Origin: Fasciolopsis buskii
Taxonomy: Eukaryota; Platyhelminthes; Trematoda; Plagiorchiida; Fasciolidae
DNA: 64,000 bases
Assembly (NCBI GenBank): GCA_008360955.1
Contig: LUCM01006024.1
Coordinates: 1 to 64,000 of the forward strand
Direction: 5' to 3'
In this document: piece after piece, positions 51,564-63,760 of the stretch
How the letters are laid out: each line of letters begins with the position of its first letter
Numbering within the stretch: position 1 is the stretch's first letter
Notes under the pieces: model-generated
Database searches by the model: none
Seen by the model: only the letters and a program-made list of their open reading frames with translations
Told to the model about the DNA's origin: nothing
Program-made: the position numbers and the translations under genes

Positions 51564-52469
51564 GGAATGGCAAATTCCAGTTCGTGGGCAGGAAAAACTG
51601 CCGTTTAATTTTACGGTTTGGTATTAACAACACCGCACTCGAACAGCAACCTGACTACTGGACACGGAGTCAAACAACTAAAGGCAATGAGGGTTGCAAT
51701 CGTGCCGGAGTTGTTGAACATTGCTTTACGTTAGCTGCATACATATTTCTCACAGATAAAGAAGCTGCAAAAGCTCAAGATATCATAAAGAACCAAGTGT
51801 AGTTAAGCTTACTGAGGCATGATTTGGTTGACGACAGCGTACGAGCGGGTCACGATCAGCGACGATTGACGGTCTACTATTTTCCTGTGCCGAGCATCGA
51901 CTAGCAGGCCAAAATGCTGGAGGAGTTCCATGCCAATAATGGTGTATGAGACGTCGGAGATGATGAACATCCAGATCGAGGGTGAGGTAATGATGTCCAT
52001 ACGTATGGATACCGGTGCCTTTTGCAGTCCGTAGCTTCTCTATCTGTGAAACGGCCAAATTATTCAGGTGCCGAGGAATCACACTGATCTCGGCACCTAT
52101 ACCCACCAGGAATAGTCGGTTAGTTGTCAAGTCCTTTACGTTTAGCAGGCGACAGTTGGTAGATAGCCCGGTATCGTGTGCCGCGACCACGAACCGCGAA
52201 CCTGGTTTCCCTGTTTCTTAATTGGGAATGTGCATCCCGTTTTGCTAAACCGCCAAAGTGGTTATGATACTTGCAGTAACCTTCCGCGGATGGCAAAAAG
52301 GATCGCTTTGGTGAGGGGCTAATTCGCCGACCTCAAAGCAGGCGGAACCGATCTCGTCGCGAATCTTTGTCAACTGCTGGCCGTTGTAACGACGCGTCGA
52401 TCCTCGCCAAGATAATTGTTAATTCGTCCGTGTACAGCTGAGGATGCGGCTATGGGAGGGGGGCGGGAA
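51564..52469 (-). pseudogene. CsRn1-like gypsy gag end and protease, first copy
   Basis: This repeats 52524-53435 nearly exactly and ends at the N gap. It contains the end of gag and the whole protease-like segment described for the second copy. The leftmost 230 bp (51564-51790) correspond to 52524-52756 with many single-base indels between the two. Confidence 0.8.
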
Positions 52470-52523
52470 NNNNNNNNNNNNNNNNNNNNNNNNNNNNNNN
52501 NNNNNNNNNNNNNNNNNNNNNNN
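52470..52523. other. Assembly gap of 54 N
   Basis: An N run between two nearly identical copies of the gag-protease fragment. Confidence 0.99.
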
Positions 52524-53922
52524 GAATGGCAAAATTCAGTTCGTGGCAGGAAAAACTGCCGTTTAATTTCTACGTTTTGGTAAATTTAGACAACACCGCA
52601 CGTCGAACCAGCACCTGCACTACTGGCACACGAGTCAAACAACTAAAGGCAATGAGGGTTGCAAATCGGCGGAAGTTGTATTGAATCATTATGCTTTACG
52701 TTAGCTGCATACATATTTGCACAGATAAAGAAGTGCAAAAGCCAAGATATCATAAGAACCAAGTGTAGTTAAGCTTTACTGAGGCATGATTTGGTTGACG
52801 ACAGCGTACGAGCGGGTCACGATCAGCGACGATTGACGGTCTACTATTTTCCTGTGCCGAGCATCGACTAGCAGGCCAAAATGCTGGAGGAGTTCCATGC
52901 CAATAATGGTGTATGAGACGTCGGAGATGATGAACATCCAGATCGAGGGTGAGGTAATGATGTCCATACGTATGGATACCGGTGCCTTTTGCAGTCCGTA
53001 GCTTCTCTATCTGTGAAACGGCCAAATTATTCAGGTGCCGAGGAATCACACTGATCTCGGCACCTATACCCACCAGGAATAGTCGGTTAGTTGTCAAGTC
53101 CTTTACGTTTAGCAGGCGACAGTTGGTAGATAGCCCGGTATCGTGTGCCGCGACCACGAACCGCGAACCTGGTTTCCCTGTTTCTTAATTGGGAATGTGC
53201 ATCCCGTTTTGCTAAACCGCCAAAGTGGTTATGATACTTGCAGTAACCTTCCGCGGATGGCAAAAAGGATCGCTTTGGTGAGGGGCTAATTCGCCGACCT
53301 CAAAGCAGGCGGAACCGATCTCGTCGCGAATCTTTGTCAACTGCTGGCCGTTGTAACGACGCGTCGATCCTCGCCAAGATAATTGTTAATTCGTCCGTGT
53401 ACAGCTGAGGATGCGGCTATGGGAGGGGGGCGGGAAAGTGTTTAATGCCGAGACACCTGGGCTATAGCGCAATATGATGTCATCAGTGGTCTTTGCGATC
53501 TCCTCCAGTGAGTACTTACGGGTAGCACTAAGCGAAGGAAGGAGATGCGGCGGGAGCCACAACTCTCTTAACATCGATTTGTCGCCAAACGTTGCACCTC
53601 TGAGAAGCCGCATTTACTGCAGTAGCTCTTAGGGTTTCCTGTTCCCGGGTCCAACCCGTTGAATCAACTGCTGGATGCGCTGACCTTCCTTCGGGGCAGT
53701 CCGAGTTACAACAGCCTTCTCCAACAATTCGTAATTGCGCCAAGACACTGTGATGACCCTAACCTGAAGGGTTACATCCGGGGGCAGACGACCGGCGGCC
53801 CATCTAAAACGGCTGATGCTTCTAGTTATCTTGTAACACTCGAACTCCAGTCCAACTAAAATAAACCAGTTTTGAGAATGAGACGGCATGAAGGGAGATA
53901 TATGACGAGTCAGGGCGCCCAC
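52524..53922 (-). pseudogene. CsRn1-like Ty3/gypsy gag and protease relic
   Basis: Reading the minus strand from 53922, a gag segment begins PFMPSHSQNWFILVGLEFEC and continues through LPPDVTLQVR. After a break it resumes with RGATFGDKSMLRELWLPPHL. A CKYHNHFGGLA piece near 53230 resembles the first half of the unusual CHCC zinc finger of CsRn1-type gag proteins, but the later cysteines are lost. The protease follows at 53157-52776: VVAAHDTGLSTNCRLLNVKD, then RLFLVGIGAEISVIPRH, then after a frameshift IISDVSYTIIGMELLQHFGL. The aspartic protease motif DTG reads GIG, so it would be inactive. No reverse transcriptase follows. It is a truncated, inactive relic with several frame breaks. Confidence 0.8.
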
Positions 53923-54278
53923 TGTTGGGTATGGCGACGGTTTTCGCTCCATGAACATGGCACCGTATTTGAAAAAAATGATGCGAATAAAACGCGCTGA
54001 AAGCTATCGATAGAAAAAGTAACCAGCAAAAAGTAACACGAAAAAGTTATGCGCAGCAAAATACAACCGTAAAATTTACCCGTGAAAAATAAAAAAACGG
54101 CTAACTGCGCGTCAGCAAAAAGCATAGAGACTCACGAGACCAGTCAGTCACGTGGGATTTATCGATTTGTAAGACCGGTTGCCTTAGCTCGGATCTCGAA
54201 TTACATTTGTTGGCTCTTAACCGTTGTTACCACTTGTGCGTCACCCTTACTCGGCTCTGTGCAACTGCAATACTAACA
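53923..54278 (-). repeat. Probable 5' LTR of the gypsy relic
   Basis: On the minus strand the 356-bp segment starts TGTTAG and ends CCAACA, the inverted termini usual for LTRs. It is followed directly by GTGGGCGCCCTGACTCG, which could be a primer-binding site, and then by gag. No second LTR is in the window to compare with, so the limits are inferred. The very short distance from this site to gag suggests a deletion. Confidence 0.4.
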
Positions 54279-55162
54279 ACCCGGACACTCGACCGGTGTA
54301 GGAAAAATAAATCCGGAAGCAGTAGGAAGTTGAGTATATTTAACAAGAGCGTGCGTGAGCAAAGCGCACATGGCGTGCTGGGCGATCAACGTTCGGTTAA
54401 ACAATCTATCCGGAGGAACAAATCCATGTTCCGCTATGGAACCCACATAGAACTACTAGGGTACGAAAAAAACCCTATTAATGGATAGATAAACGGATTG
54501 GTAGATGAAAATTAAGGCATGTGAATTTACATAATTGTAATTAAACAACGAACGTATTTTAACGTACCTGTCTATCAGAAAGCTGCCGCTACCACAAAAG
54601 GACTTTGTAAATCATTTCTGGACATTCCCTGAATTTACTTGGTTCTTAGTCATCCTTCCTCAAAGCATGATGGTTTACGTTTTGCTCTTGTTTCCACTTC
54701 TCCCTCCCAGAAGGTCCTATAATCGTGTCAGAAATATTCATAAATATATATATATATATATAGTTAATTTTCTTCCGGATAGCATACATTAGTTGGAACC
54801 GTCTTGAATTGAAAGGGAAACAAATGCAAACGTTATACATCCAGCCACATACTTAAACTAGAAATTATTTTGATTTCAAATTTTACTGCCTCTAAATCTA
54901 GCCTCTCAATAGTCCCCGTCATATTTCCTTGAGGGAATACTTTTTCCATTGCGAACACTTTGCTTACTAGCTGGGTGTTAGATACGTAAAAAGACGTTAA
55001 TTGTTCGTAAAGAGTTTTTAAGTTATTTATTTTTGGCTACAAAATTTTCTTAAACATCTAATAGGGTGTTCTGACGTACTTGACAAATAAACATTTCGCT
55101 AAATTTAAGTTATAAATTACTGTTTAACCTCTGAAGGGAAAGTAAAAATTTACAGCTCAAAT
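54279..55162. other. Intergenic with a (TA)n tract
   Basis: A TA microsatellite is at 54744-54763. Otherwise nothing recognised. Confidence 0.55.
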
Positions 55163-55206
55163 GGCTTCATCATCATGGTCATCATCCTCACCATCATCAT
55201 CGTTCA
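55163..55206 (-). repeat. GAT-rich 3' tail of the RTE element
   Basis: On the minus strand the element ends TTTAACGCTGAACGATGATG and continues for about 35 bp as GATGATGGTGAGGATGATGA-like repeats. RTE elements typically end in short tandem repeats in place of poly(A). Confidence 0.75.
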
Positions 55207-58200
55207 GCGTTAAATAGCAAGGCAGGCCTCAATGACCGCCGCCTTTTCCCTAGAGTTACATCGTTCCATAAAAAAAGTGAATATTCAAGGGGAACAGGGA
55301 GTGGACCCACACAGGCGGGAAAAGATAAAACGCTGCTGCAGCCAACACACGAAACATAGTCTAACTGTACAAACTCATTCTGATTCGATAGAAAATGACA
55401 GCACGATCGTCACTGTTCACGGTTCACTGCCATATCCTTAAGTGTCTCCAGCCAGCAAGTCGACCAGTCTTTCGGACCCCAACAACGAGGGCGTGAGACA
55501 CCTACTTTACCTAACTTCGCTGTACATTTTCTCATCCCACGTTGCCACGTCATCTGTTGGCCTCCACACGGCTTCTTCCATTCCTTAGGAGGAACACAAA
55601 ATAAAGCACGGTATGGTAGACGAGTGTCCGTCATACGCAACACGTGACCCAACCAGCGTAGTCTACTAAGTTTCATACGCTGAAACAAGCTATTCTCAGA
55701 AGTGGCACCCAATATTAGGTTCCTAACCTCAATATTACTCACCCGGTCACTCCATCCAATCCTAGCCATACTACGTAAACATCGGTTGTCGAAAACCACC
55801 AACCGACGAACATCTCCCACACGCATACTCCATGTCTCGCAACCGTACAACAGAACTGAACGCACTGCGGCACAGTACACACGACCTTTCAACTTCAGTG
55901 AAACAGCAGGCCGACGCCACAAGTGCTTCATTCTGCCTTTGATATACGCGTATTTACATCCACTCCCGAGCTACCATCGTTGGACGCGCAGCTACCAAGG
56001 TAGGTCAAACGGTCCACAGTCGTTATTTCCTCTCCATCCAGTATCAAGTTCGGCGCTGCTGTCGTCCAGTCTTGCAACAGCACTTTGCACTTTCAAGGTG
56101 CAAAGCATATGCCAAACCGAGCAACCGATCGCGACAGTCTATCTAGTGCCCGTTGTGCATGGTCCGCAGACTCGAAAAGGCATACAATGTCATCTGCGTA
56201 GTCTAGGTCACATAGCTTCCCTCCATTTCCCAACTCGACTCCTACATCCCAAAGACCTCCTAAAGCACCTTCCATCACCTCGTCCATGACGAAGTTGATC
56301 AAGAATGGATGGATGGGACACCCTTGTCGAACGCCACTAGTTGTTTCGAATGAACGTGACAGTTCACCGTATACCCTCACGCGACCATAGGTGTGCGAGT
56401 ACAATGCTCGCAACAGGTTCACGAACTTCGTTGGCTACCTTTCCGGTGGAGAGCGCTGAGTAGTGCTAGTCGATCCACGGAGTCGAAAGCATCTTTCAAG
56501 TCGAGAAAGACTACGATCGTAGAGCGATGGGGTGTTTGTGGCGCCTTTCGAGTATCTGTCGGAGAGTGAATATTTGGTCCATGCAACCTCGATCTGGACG
56601 AAATCCGGATTGCTGTTGGCGGGTCTTACTCTCGTGAATCGGTGTCAAACAACGCATTATTGTCAAAGCTAACGCCTTAGTAACTATCGGAATTAAACCA
56701 ATCCCACGATGATTACCACAGTCACTCCGTGTGCCATTCTTGAAAATGGGTACAATCAGTGACTCGCCCCACGATAACGGAATACGCTCCTCGTTCCAAA
56801 TATCATGAAGCAAGGTGGTGAGTGATTTCACCAGCACTTCTCCACCCAATTTGAGAAGAACTGGGGGAAGGTCGTCGAGACGGGCAGATTTTCCCCTCTT
56901 CAGAAGCCGAATATTCGACTCCACTTCCACTTCCGTTGGGAGATCAAGTGACACCTCCCGAGGATTCACAGCTTCAAACGTCAGACCAAATAAGTTATCG
57001 TGTGGCCAGTTAAACTGATCTTCGAAATGCTCTGCCCAACGGTCCAGTCTTTCCTGTCTACCATGAATGAGCTCTCCAGTCCTATCGCACACGACTTCAC
57101 TAACCGAAGTTCGCCGCCCACCGCTGTCGCGTATAAGCTTAAACAGCCTTTGACTGTTACCTGAAGCGGACGCCACTTCCATCTCTTCGGCTACCTTAAC
57201 CCACCAGTTTTCACGGTCATTCCTTAGGCTTATGGTCAACTGACGATGCAACTGCCGACGCATCTTATTCATTTCCTTGCAGTTAGACAGCTCGCGTTTT
57301 TGCTCCATTAGACTTAGCGACGCTTGCGAGATCCAGTGTTTTTGATGAATGCTAGGTCTGGGACCGCAGGCGAAATTTGCTGCCAAATGCATCGCCTGCT
57401 TAATTTGATCCCACCGCTCGTCTACATTGCTATTGGTCGCAGTTCTTAATCCCTAGGATAGTTTCTGTTCGTAGCTGTTGCGAACAGCCGAATCAGACAA
57501 ACGTTCGACAGCCAATCAGGGTTGTGGCCTGAGTCGATGACCATTCAGCTGCAGCAAAAATCGCATGAAAACTAACGCATTGTCCGATTCGACGTACGTG
57601 GTTCAGTATGATCTACAGTTCTGGACAGAACCGCACAAACGGTAGCTAACTGCGATATGGTCAATCTAAACGAGACTACCCGGGCAGTTGGAGTGTCATT
57701 TCGCCGTGCAATGCGAAGTGTGGCGGAAATTCGTACTGGGCAGGAATAAACGATTGTTTGCACAAAACTAGAGAAGTCTTTCCCCGTTGCCTGTTCACTG
57801 AGCAGGCAGGGGGAATCGTCCACCTAAACAGGACTCCGATGCACTTGTGCATTAAAATCACCTGCCACCACGACAATGTCGGAGCCTTTGCTCTTCCGAA
57901 CAATAGTGACCAGGTCATCATAAAACTGGTCTTTCTCCAAGTCAGTGTTGGAGCGTATACCGAGATAACAAATTACGTTTAACACTACTATCCTTTCGGA
58001 CACCCACTGATCTCTGCAGTCTCACGGCGCACAAGCGACTGTTGACTGGGATCCAGTCTAGAAGGGCTACTTCAGCCTTCGCACCCAAGACTATTCCTAC
58101 ACTGTGTTGACCCATAGCTTGATCTGCCTCGTCTCCTGAAGTGCGAAGACATTATCTTGACGAGACGTTCGGCGCAGTTAGCTGAATTACTCTACTCGAA

Positions 58201-58529
58201 TCCTGAATTCGTGTTTCACTCACACAGCAGACATCAATCGAAAGTGAGTCCACTGTCAGAGCCAAGCACGCCTGTTGGCCAGCCTGCATTAAAGTGCGCA
58301 CATTGAAGGAGCCGAGATTCAGAGACTGACGAGGCTTGAGAAAATGTGAGCTAACAGACTAAAAACCGCCTACTACACTACTTGACAATAAACCGTTGGG
58401 AGTATCGGGCGTGTTATCAATGGAGACACTATGGGTAGGCAGAAGGGACAAAGAGATTGGGTTGGAGACAGAACAGACAGGTTGGATTTGCGTGCTCACC
58501 ATCTTTGTGCTCGTTTGAAGATGAGTCAT
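55207..58529 (-). pseudogene. Near full-length RTE-type retrotransposon, frameshifted
   Basis: A single polyprotein can be followed across frames from an ATG at 58529 to a stop near 55410. The APE-type endonuclease (58330-57500) shows LNLGSFNVRTL with the metal-site Asn, CCVSETRIQ with the catalytic Glu, and GIVLGAKAEVALLDWIPVNS. A linker follows (MHLAANFACGPRPSIHQKHW). The reverse transcriptase comes next, with GKSARLDDLPPVLLK, IFKNGTRSDCGNHRGI, SGFRPDRGCMDQIF, motif A FLDLKDAFDSVDR, motif B TTSGVRQGCP and catalytic LDYADDIVCLFES. The C-terminal part reads LLYGCETWSMRVGDVRRLVV and RLRWLGHVLRM. Stops or frameshifts occur in the endonuclease and near 56515, 56430, 56095 and 55935. All catalytic motifs survive, so it is a fairly recent but inactive insertion. 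The 3' end has a GAT-rich tail. Confidence 0.9.
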
Positions 58530-58919
58530 TCCTCTGCAGAGGAAGGCATCATCTTACCGCGAGGAAAGCGCGTACTCGGGGCACATTACTGCCTCTTTGA
58601 CAATGAGTTAAGTACATAAATAACAAGAAATCACTTCGGGACTGGATGTTATCCTGCCAGGGCCTCTAAGAATTCGATTTTTACTGCGATCTACAGCAGA
58701 TATTTCTACTTTTGTACCACTATGGCGCTCAGAAACAGGAGAAAGTGAATTTGTTTATTTGAGCCTATGGCAATTTAAATCACCTACCTTGTGCCTGTAC
58801 TACACAGACTCCAGTGTTGCCGCTGATGTTTTGATCGTTTGCCAGAGGTTCACATTTTAGCTCTCCAAAAAAGGGACATGATGCATAATTAGACAATGCA
58901 AGTACCATGACTTGATTTG
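58530..58919. other. Spacer between RTE and Penelope-like elements
   Basis: This lies between the probable start codon of the minus-strand RTE copy and the truncated start of the plus-strand Penelope-like element. It may contain RTE 5' untranslated sequence. No gene. Confidence 0.5.
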
Positions 58920-60071
58920 AAAATAATTATAGTTTGCAACGGTGAATGTATCAATTCACTGGTGAAATATACCGGCAAAAGGACGGAGTGGCAATGGGGT
59001 CTCCTCTGGGACCATTGTTTGCTGATATCTTTATGTCCAAACTGGAGAATAATGAACTGCGCTTACCAATCAGGCACTGTACCGTTTACAAACGTTATGT
59101 TGATGATATGCTATGTGTTGTAGAGCCACACGCAGACGTAAACCACGTGTTACACACGTTTAACAGTGTCCATCCAAACGTACATTTTACACCAGAAAAA
59201 GAAGCAGACCATAGTTTAGCATACTTAGACGTGTACATAAGGCGACGGCAGGACGGATCTGCACGACTATCAGTCTATAGAAAGGCAACATGGAATGGAC
59301 AGTACATTCATTTTCACAGCTTTGTGCCGTTACAAGCGAAAAGGAACCTAAAATGCTGTTTAGTTGATAGAGCAAGAAGAGTATGTACGGACGACACAAT
59401 TGAAAATTAACTTCGTTTCCTGCAGAGAGCATTCGCACAAAATGGATACCTCGAAAGATTCATAAATAAAACTATGGAAAAACACGAAGTGAGACAAAAA
59501 GTAATAGGACCAGTAAAGAAACCCGTATACGTTCGTTTGCCTTTCAAAGGTGACACCGAAGCGGAAATTATCCAACGGAGACTGCCAAGTTCATTCAGTG
59601 GAACATTCTTTGCTGCACAGTTGAAAACTGTATTCACATCCAAACCGATCATGTTTCCAACTAAAGGACAGACTGCCAGATCCTGCAGCCTCATTTTGTG
59701 TGTATTCATTCACCTGCTCCTATGGGACCGGGTGTATTGGCCGCACGACCAGGCGTTTGTCCGATCGCGTTCGTGAACACCACCCGGCTTGGTTGAGCAC
59801 AGGACCAATTAAGGCAATCACTAGCGCGGTGTGTTCACACCTTGTCGAGTCAAACCACTCAGTGAACGTGACAAGTGCTTTTCGCACCATCTACAAAGTT
59901 AGGAGCGGACAATCAAGAATTGTCAAGTGTCGCATCTTGAACACAGCCGAAGCCGTATCTATCCGTTTGTGTAACCCCCTCTATGGGCTCAGAAACAATT
60001 TGTCCAGACTCATAAACTTTCCTGGCCCTCTTGTCATTATCCGACAAGTGGTCTACAACCTGATCATGTGA
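58920..60071 (+). pseudogene. Penelope-like element with GIY-YIG endonuclease, 5'-truncated
   Basis: The coding part starts inside the reverse transcriptase with FTGEIYRQKDGVAMGSPLGP (motif B region), then the catalytic YKRYVDDMLCVV and LAYLDVYIRR. A single stop at 59408-59410 interrupts, but the same frame continues (RFLQRAFAQNGYLERF and onward) to about 59690. There a frameshift leads into the endonuclease: VYSFTCSYGTGCIGRTTRRL, SDRVREHHPAW and NTAEAVSIRLCNP, ending at a stop at 60069-60071. Reverse transcriptase followed by GIY-YIG endonuclease defines the EN-bearing Penelope-like elements, which cut the target and prime from it. The N-terminal reverse transcriptase (motif A and before) is missing. 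With only two defects in 1.15 kb it is a rather young copy. Confidence 0.92.
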
Positions 60072-63000
60072 CAAATTGATCAATTACACATGCACAGACG
60101 CATTCTTAGAGTTGTGAACTGATGTGAATGCAAACCGACAATTTCCCTTGAACCATCTCCAGACCTTATTTAATGTAATGTATTGGCATGGATACGAATA
60201 ACTGAAAGCGAGCTTGTTCGCCACGTTGTGTTGTTCTCAGTCCTAGAGTTTATTGCTCACAGCTACCCAGACGAAATTAATGCACTCATTTAACGCCAAT
60301 CATTTCCTTTGGTATAATTCTTTATGAATACTTTGTTTTATCTCATTGTTTGCTTTGAAATTTTCCTCCAATCTTTTTGGATTTCCCTGAACTGTCTGGC
60401 AAATTTCAGCTGCAATATCGAAAATCACTCGAATGTGTTTTGAAACTGCTTTTAGTTTGCTAACTTTTAATGAACAAGGAGAAACGCATTAAAATGCGCC
60501 AAACACAATTTACTTTTGGGGTAATTTTTTGTTTGCTTCTTACGTTGCATTTCCCTCTCCCCGTTATTCCTTGAATACCCAGAATTGTCTAAGCCAAATT
60601 GGATTCTTCGCCAGAAATAACAACTTATTAAGGAGCTATATGTATATAATTTAATGATTAAAGCCATGGTTATTGCACTGATGAATCTTCAAGTTCCGAT
60701 ATGCTTTGGTTGTCTACGATTATTGCTATAAGTTACACTTCATGCACTCACTGAAAAAAGCCTCAGCTAATTTTGCAAAATGATGCTTCTTAGTGTGAAA
60801 TACTACTTGCAATGCTATTATTTTTTACTTCCGCAATTAGTGCACGAGTGTGGTTGAAGGAGCATGAGTCCTAGCTGCTGGGGCTCACCGCACGAAGTGG
60901 GGAGGGGGGGAATCAACAAACATAATCATAAAGCCAGAATTGGCATAAGACCACAAATCCCACCTGGCCAGATCTGACAATTAGGCAGCTAAACAGCTGC
61001 TCCAATTCCCGCCCTAATGACCAGCTGACCGGGGATTCGAAAGTCTTGGCACTAACTAGGACCAAAGAATGTTGGGGCCAGGATAGTTACCGCAGAAACT
61101 GAAAAATCGGGTACCAAAAGTTTCATCTACTTGATCACCACCGGCAAATTTGGAATTTCCAGACTGAAGTGATTTTGGTGGATTTAAAACTTTTGCACAA
61201 AGGAATTCTAGTGTTTCTGGGAAAGCCGTTCAAGGAGCGGCAAGAAATTATGCCGAGATATTCGGATCATCGTCGTTCTATGTTGCTAATGGAAAAATTC
61301 AAAATATCCAAGTCAGAATGTCTATTTATGGTAAGGTTCAAGGAAGTTCCAATATATGATTTGCTGCTAGCCTGACTCAAGATAATCGTTTTCCTACAGC
61401 TGAATCTGTTGGTAACATGTTTAACTACAGTTGCAGACTGGGAGACGGCTGATGACATAAGACCATGTTGGATTGCTAGTGCGGAACTTATCATCAATTT
61501 AAAGTTCGAAAAATATTTTTAAAATAACATCTTGATATGAAATATCAAAATCTTTCGAACAGTAACTGACGAACAACACCCCAGAAAAAACCCGCACCCT
61601 CAAGTCCCTCGAAGACGGAAAAATAAGATACAATAAACTCTTTACAAAACAGTACTATGCTTTTTTATTGCGATCTTTCTGCGTATAATACAATCGTGCG
61701 TGCTTCCAATCAACACAGGAATGATGTTACTTGAAGGGGAAATTCGTTATCACAATGTATAAGGCTCGGGAAAAATTCTCCACTAAAATTCTCGCGGATC
61801 CTACTCATTTTCTATAATAATAACCTCATTTGTTCTCATTGGTCCACTCGTTGAACATTTAGACTAGGTTCCTTTCATGGTGGTGTCTATCGTTATCCCA
61901 CTTCTCCTTGTCTCCCACAAGTTCTAGTTCAGTAGGAATAAGCCGTGAGAGAACTCCGTTCCAATCTTCATGACTGAACACGTTTCTCCTACTTTTTACT
62001 TTTGCTCTTAAGCTGACTGTATAAGCTTCCCGCCATTTTTTGTCCGAAATACAGGTATCTGTGAGCTTTCAAAAGTCTGTCCCACAACAACATATATATA
62101 TTATATACTTTCGTGGTTTTGAGTTCCATTTGATATCGTTTGTTCTCGGTTGTAATTACCCACTGTTTATTGTTTCTCGATTGACCATGACCAGTTGGTA
62201 AAATGGGGATCCTCGTTCCGCCATTCCACTTGGCAAAATGTCAGTAACTGTGATTCACGTCGGAACATGTTAATTCTCAGTGCGAATTTGAAGAGAGTAG
62301 AGGATTTTTAGTTTTTAATGCCAGCCTATATAGATTTTTTCGCAGTAGTTGGGAGTTCGCTTGCATATCGCGGATTGACAGCAAAATATAAAATGTCCCG
62401 CCGAAGAGAGACTGGATTATGTCCCTGTGGAATTTTTCCCCAAAATGTGTGCACATGTTCACATCGTCACTTTGCTGAATGGGACAGTCTTTCAAGACTA
62501 CTGGAAAGCATTCCCGATTTTGAAACTCAGGCCTGTGTATTTGCCCGAAAGTTCAATAAATTTTCCACCAAAACAAACCAGCTTTCATTTTCCCTTGATA
62601 CTTATTCGTTGAAATTCGTCAAAAATGAAATCACGGATTTGTTTGTTATGTCAGATGCCGGGACACATCGACCGTGTTGTACAAGATTTTTCCAATGGAA
62701 CTATCTTGCATGAATTTTTTGGTCTTGAGCTGCACCTCTATCGGTGGTTGCACGGCGCAGTCGTCTAATTCCTCCAGAAAACATTTTTAATATTTGAACA
62801 CACGTTCTCATCTTTCGCAAATCCAAAACTTTTGCGGGCACTCTTTTACAATTCTAATTAAAAATCAGCTCACGTTTAAATTTTGCTAATCTTATCTATT
62901 TTTATTATTTTAGTTTTGTTAACGGAAATCACAGATAACTGAATACACATAACTGTCGGGGCTGCGGTTGCGGCGATTGCCTGGAGCGCTTCGCCGAACG

Positions 63001-63614
63001 AGCAGATCCGTGGGACTAATTACATACATCTGCGGTCCCAGTGCGCTACAAATTCCAATCCACAAAGTTCGGTAACATGTTTATTGCGCCCAGAAAGAGG
63101 TAATCACTTTTAGGTCATAAACGAGACCAAAAAGCATGCTCTTTATCTTACCATACATTTGGATTCATCCGCAAATGTTCACGATTGTCTAAAATCTCTG
63201 GGGAAATTACAGGTAACATTTGCTAAAATTCTAGTTGGCTTTGTTAGCCGGGTATTTTTAAAGTGCTTTGGTTCTTTTTATTTTCCGTAGTCTAAAAAAC
63301 TGATAAAAAGTTCCCGGTTAGTAGTTCTCTGATCCAGCCACATAATCATTCTTCAGTTCGGTTTTATATTTTCTCAACTGGCATTTTCCAGATCGTATTT
63401 TTAGCCTTTTTTCATCTCCTACTCTTTTGTTGTACATTAAACAAAACCTAAGCTGTGGGTATTTGCGGTCTAATTGTTGGACGGCCTCTTTTGAGTTAGG
63501 CACACGACACAGCAAAATCGATGGGAATCTCATTGTCATATCTGGATGAGATTGTCTGTAAGCGACAACGCGTTACATGCGCTACGAGAAGACAGAATAT
63601 TGCCATTGACCGAC
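60072..63614. other. Intergenic, no gene recognised
   Basis: No domain recognised. An open frame at 62318-62713 (+, 131 codons) contains a cysteine cluster (LCPCGIFPQNVCTCSHRH) but is within chance length. Near 61000-61040 a minus-strand TTCGAATCCCCGG could be an old SINE B box. Confidence 0.45.
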
Positions 63615-63760
63615 AGTAGTTAACCCTGTGGCGCTTCAGCTGGAAGGTTGTGGGTTTAATCCGTCTACTGCTGTTCAACCTTCCTCCTTGGCAGCTTTCT
63701 GTTTACAGTGATCCCTTTCTGAGAATGATGCACACCGCTATTTCGGGCAAAAAAGGCAAA
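63615..63760 (+). repeat. tRNA-derived SINE copy, plus strand
   Basis: The unit has GTGGCGCTTCAGCTGG (A-box-like), GGTTGTGGGTTTAATCC (B-box-like), a body (CTGCTGTTCAACCTTCCTCC, then TTGGCAG) and a 3' CTGAGAATGATGCAC. The same order is found at 17.7 and 35.3 kb on the minus strand. Confidence 0.6.
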
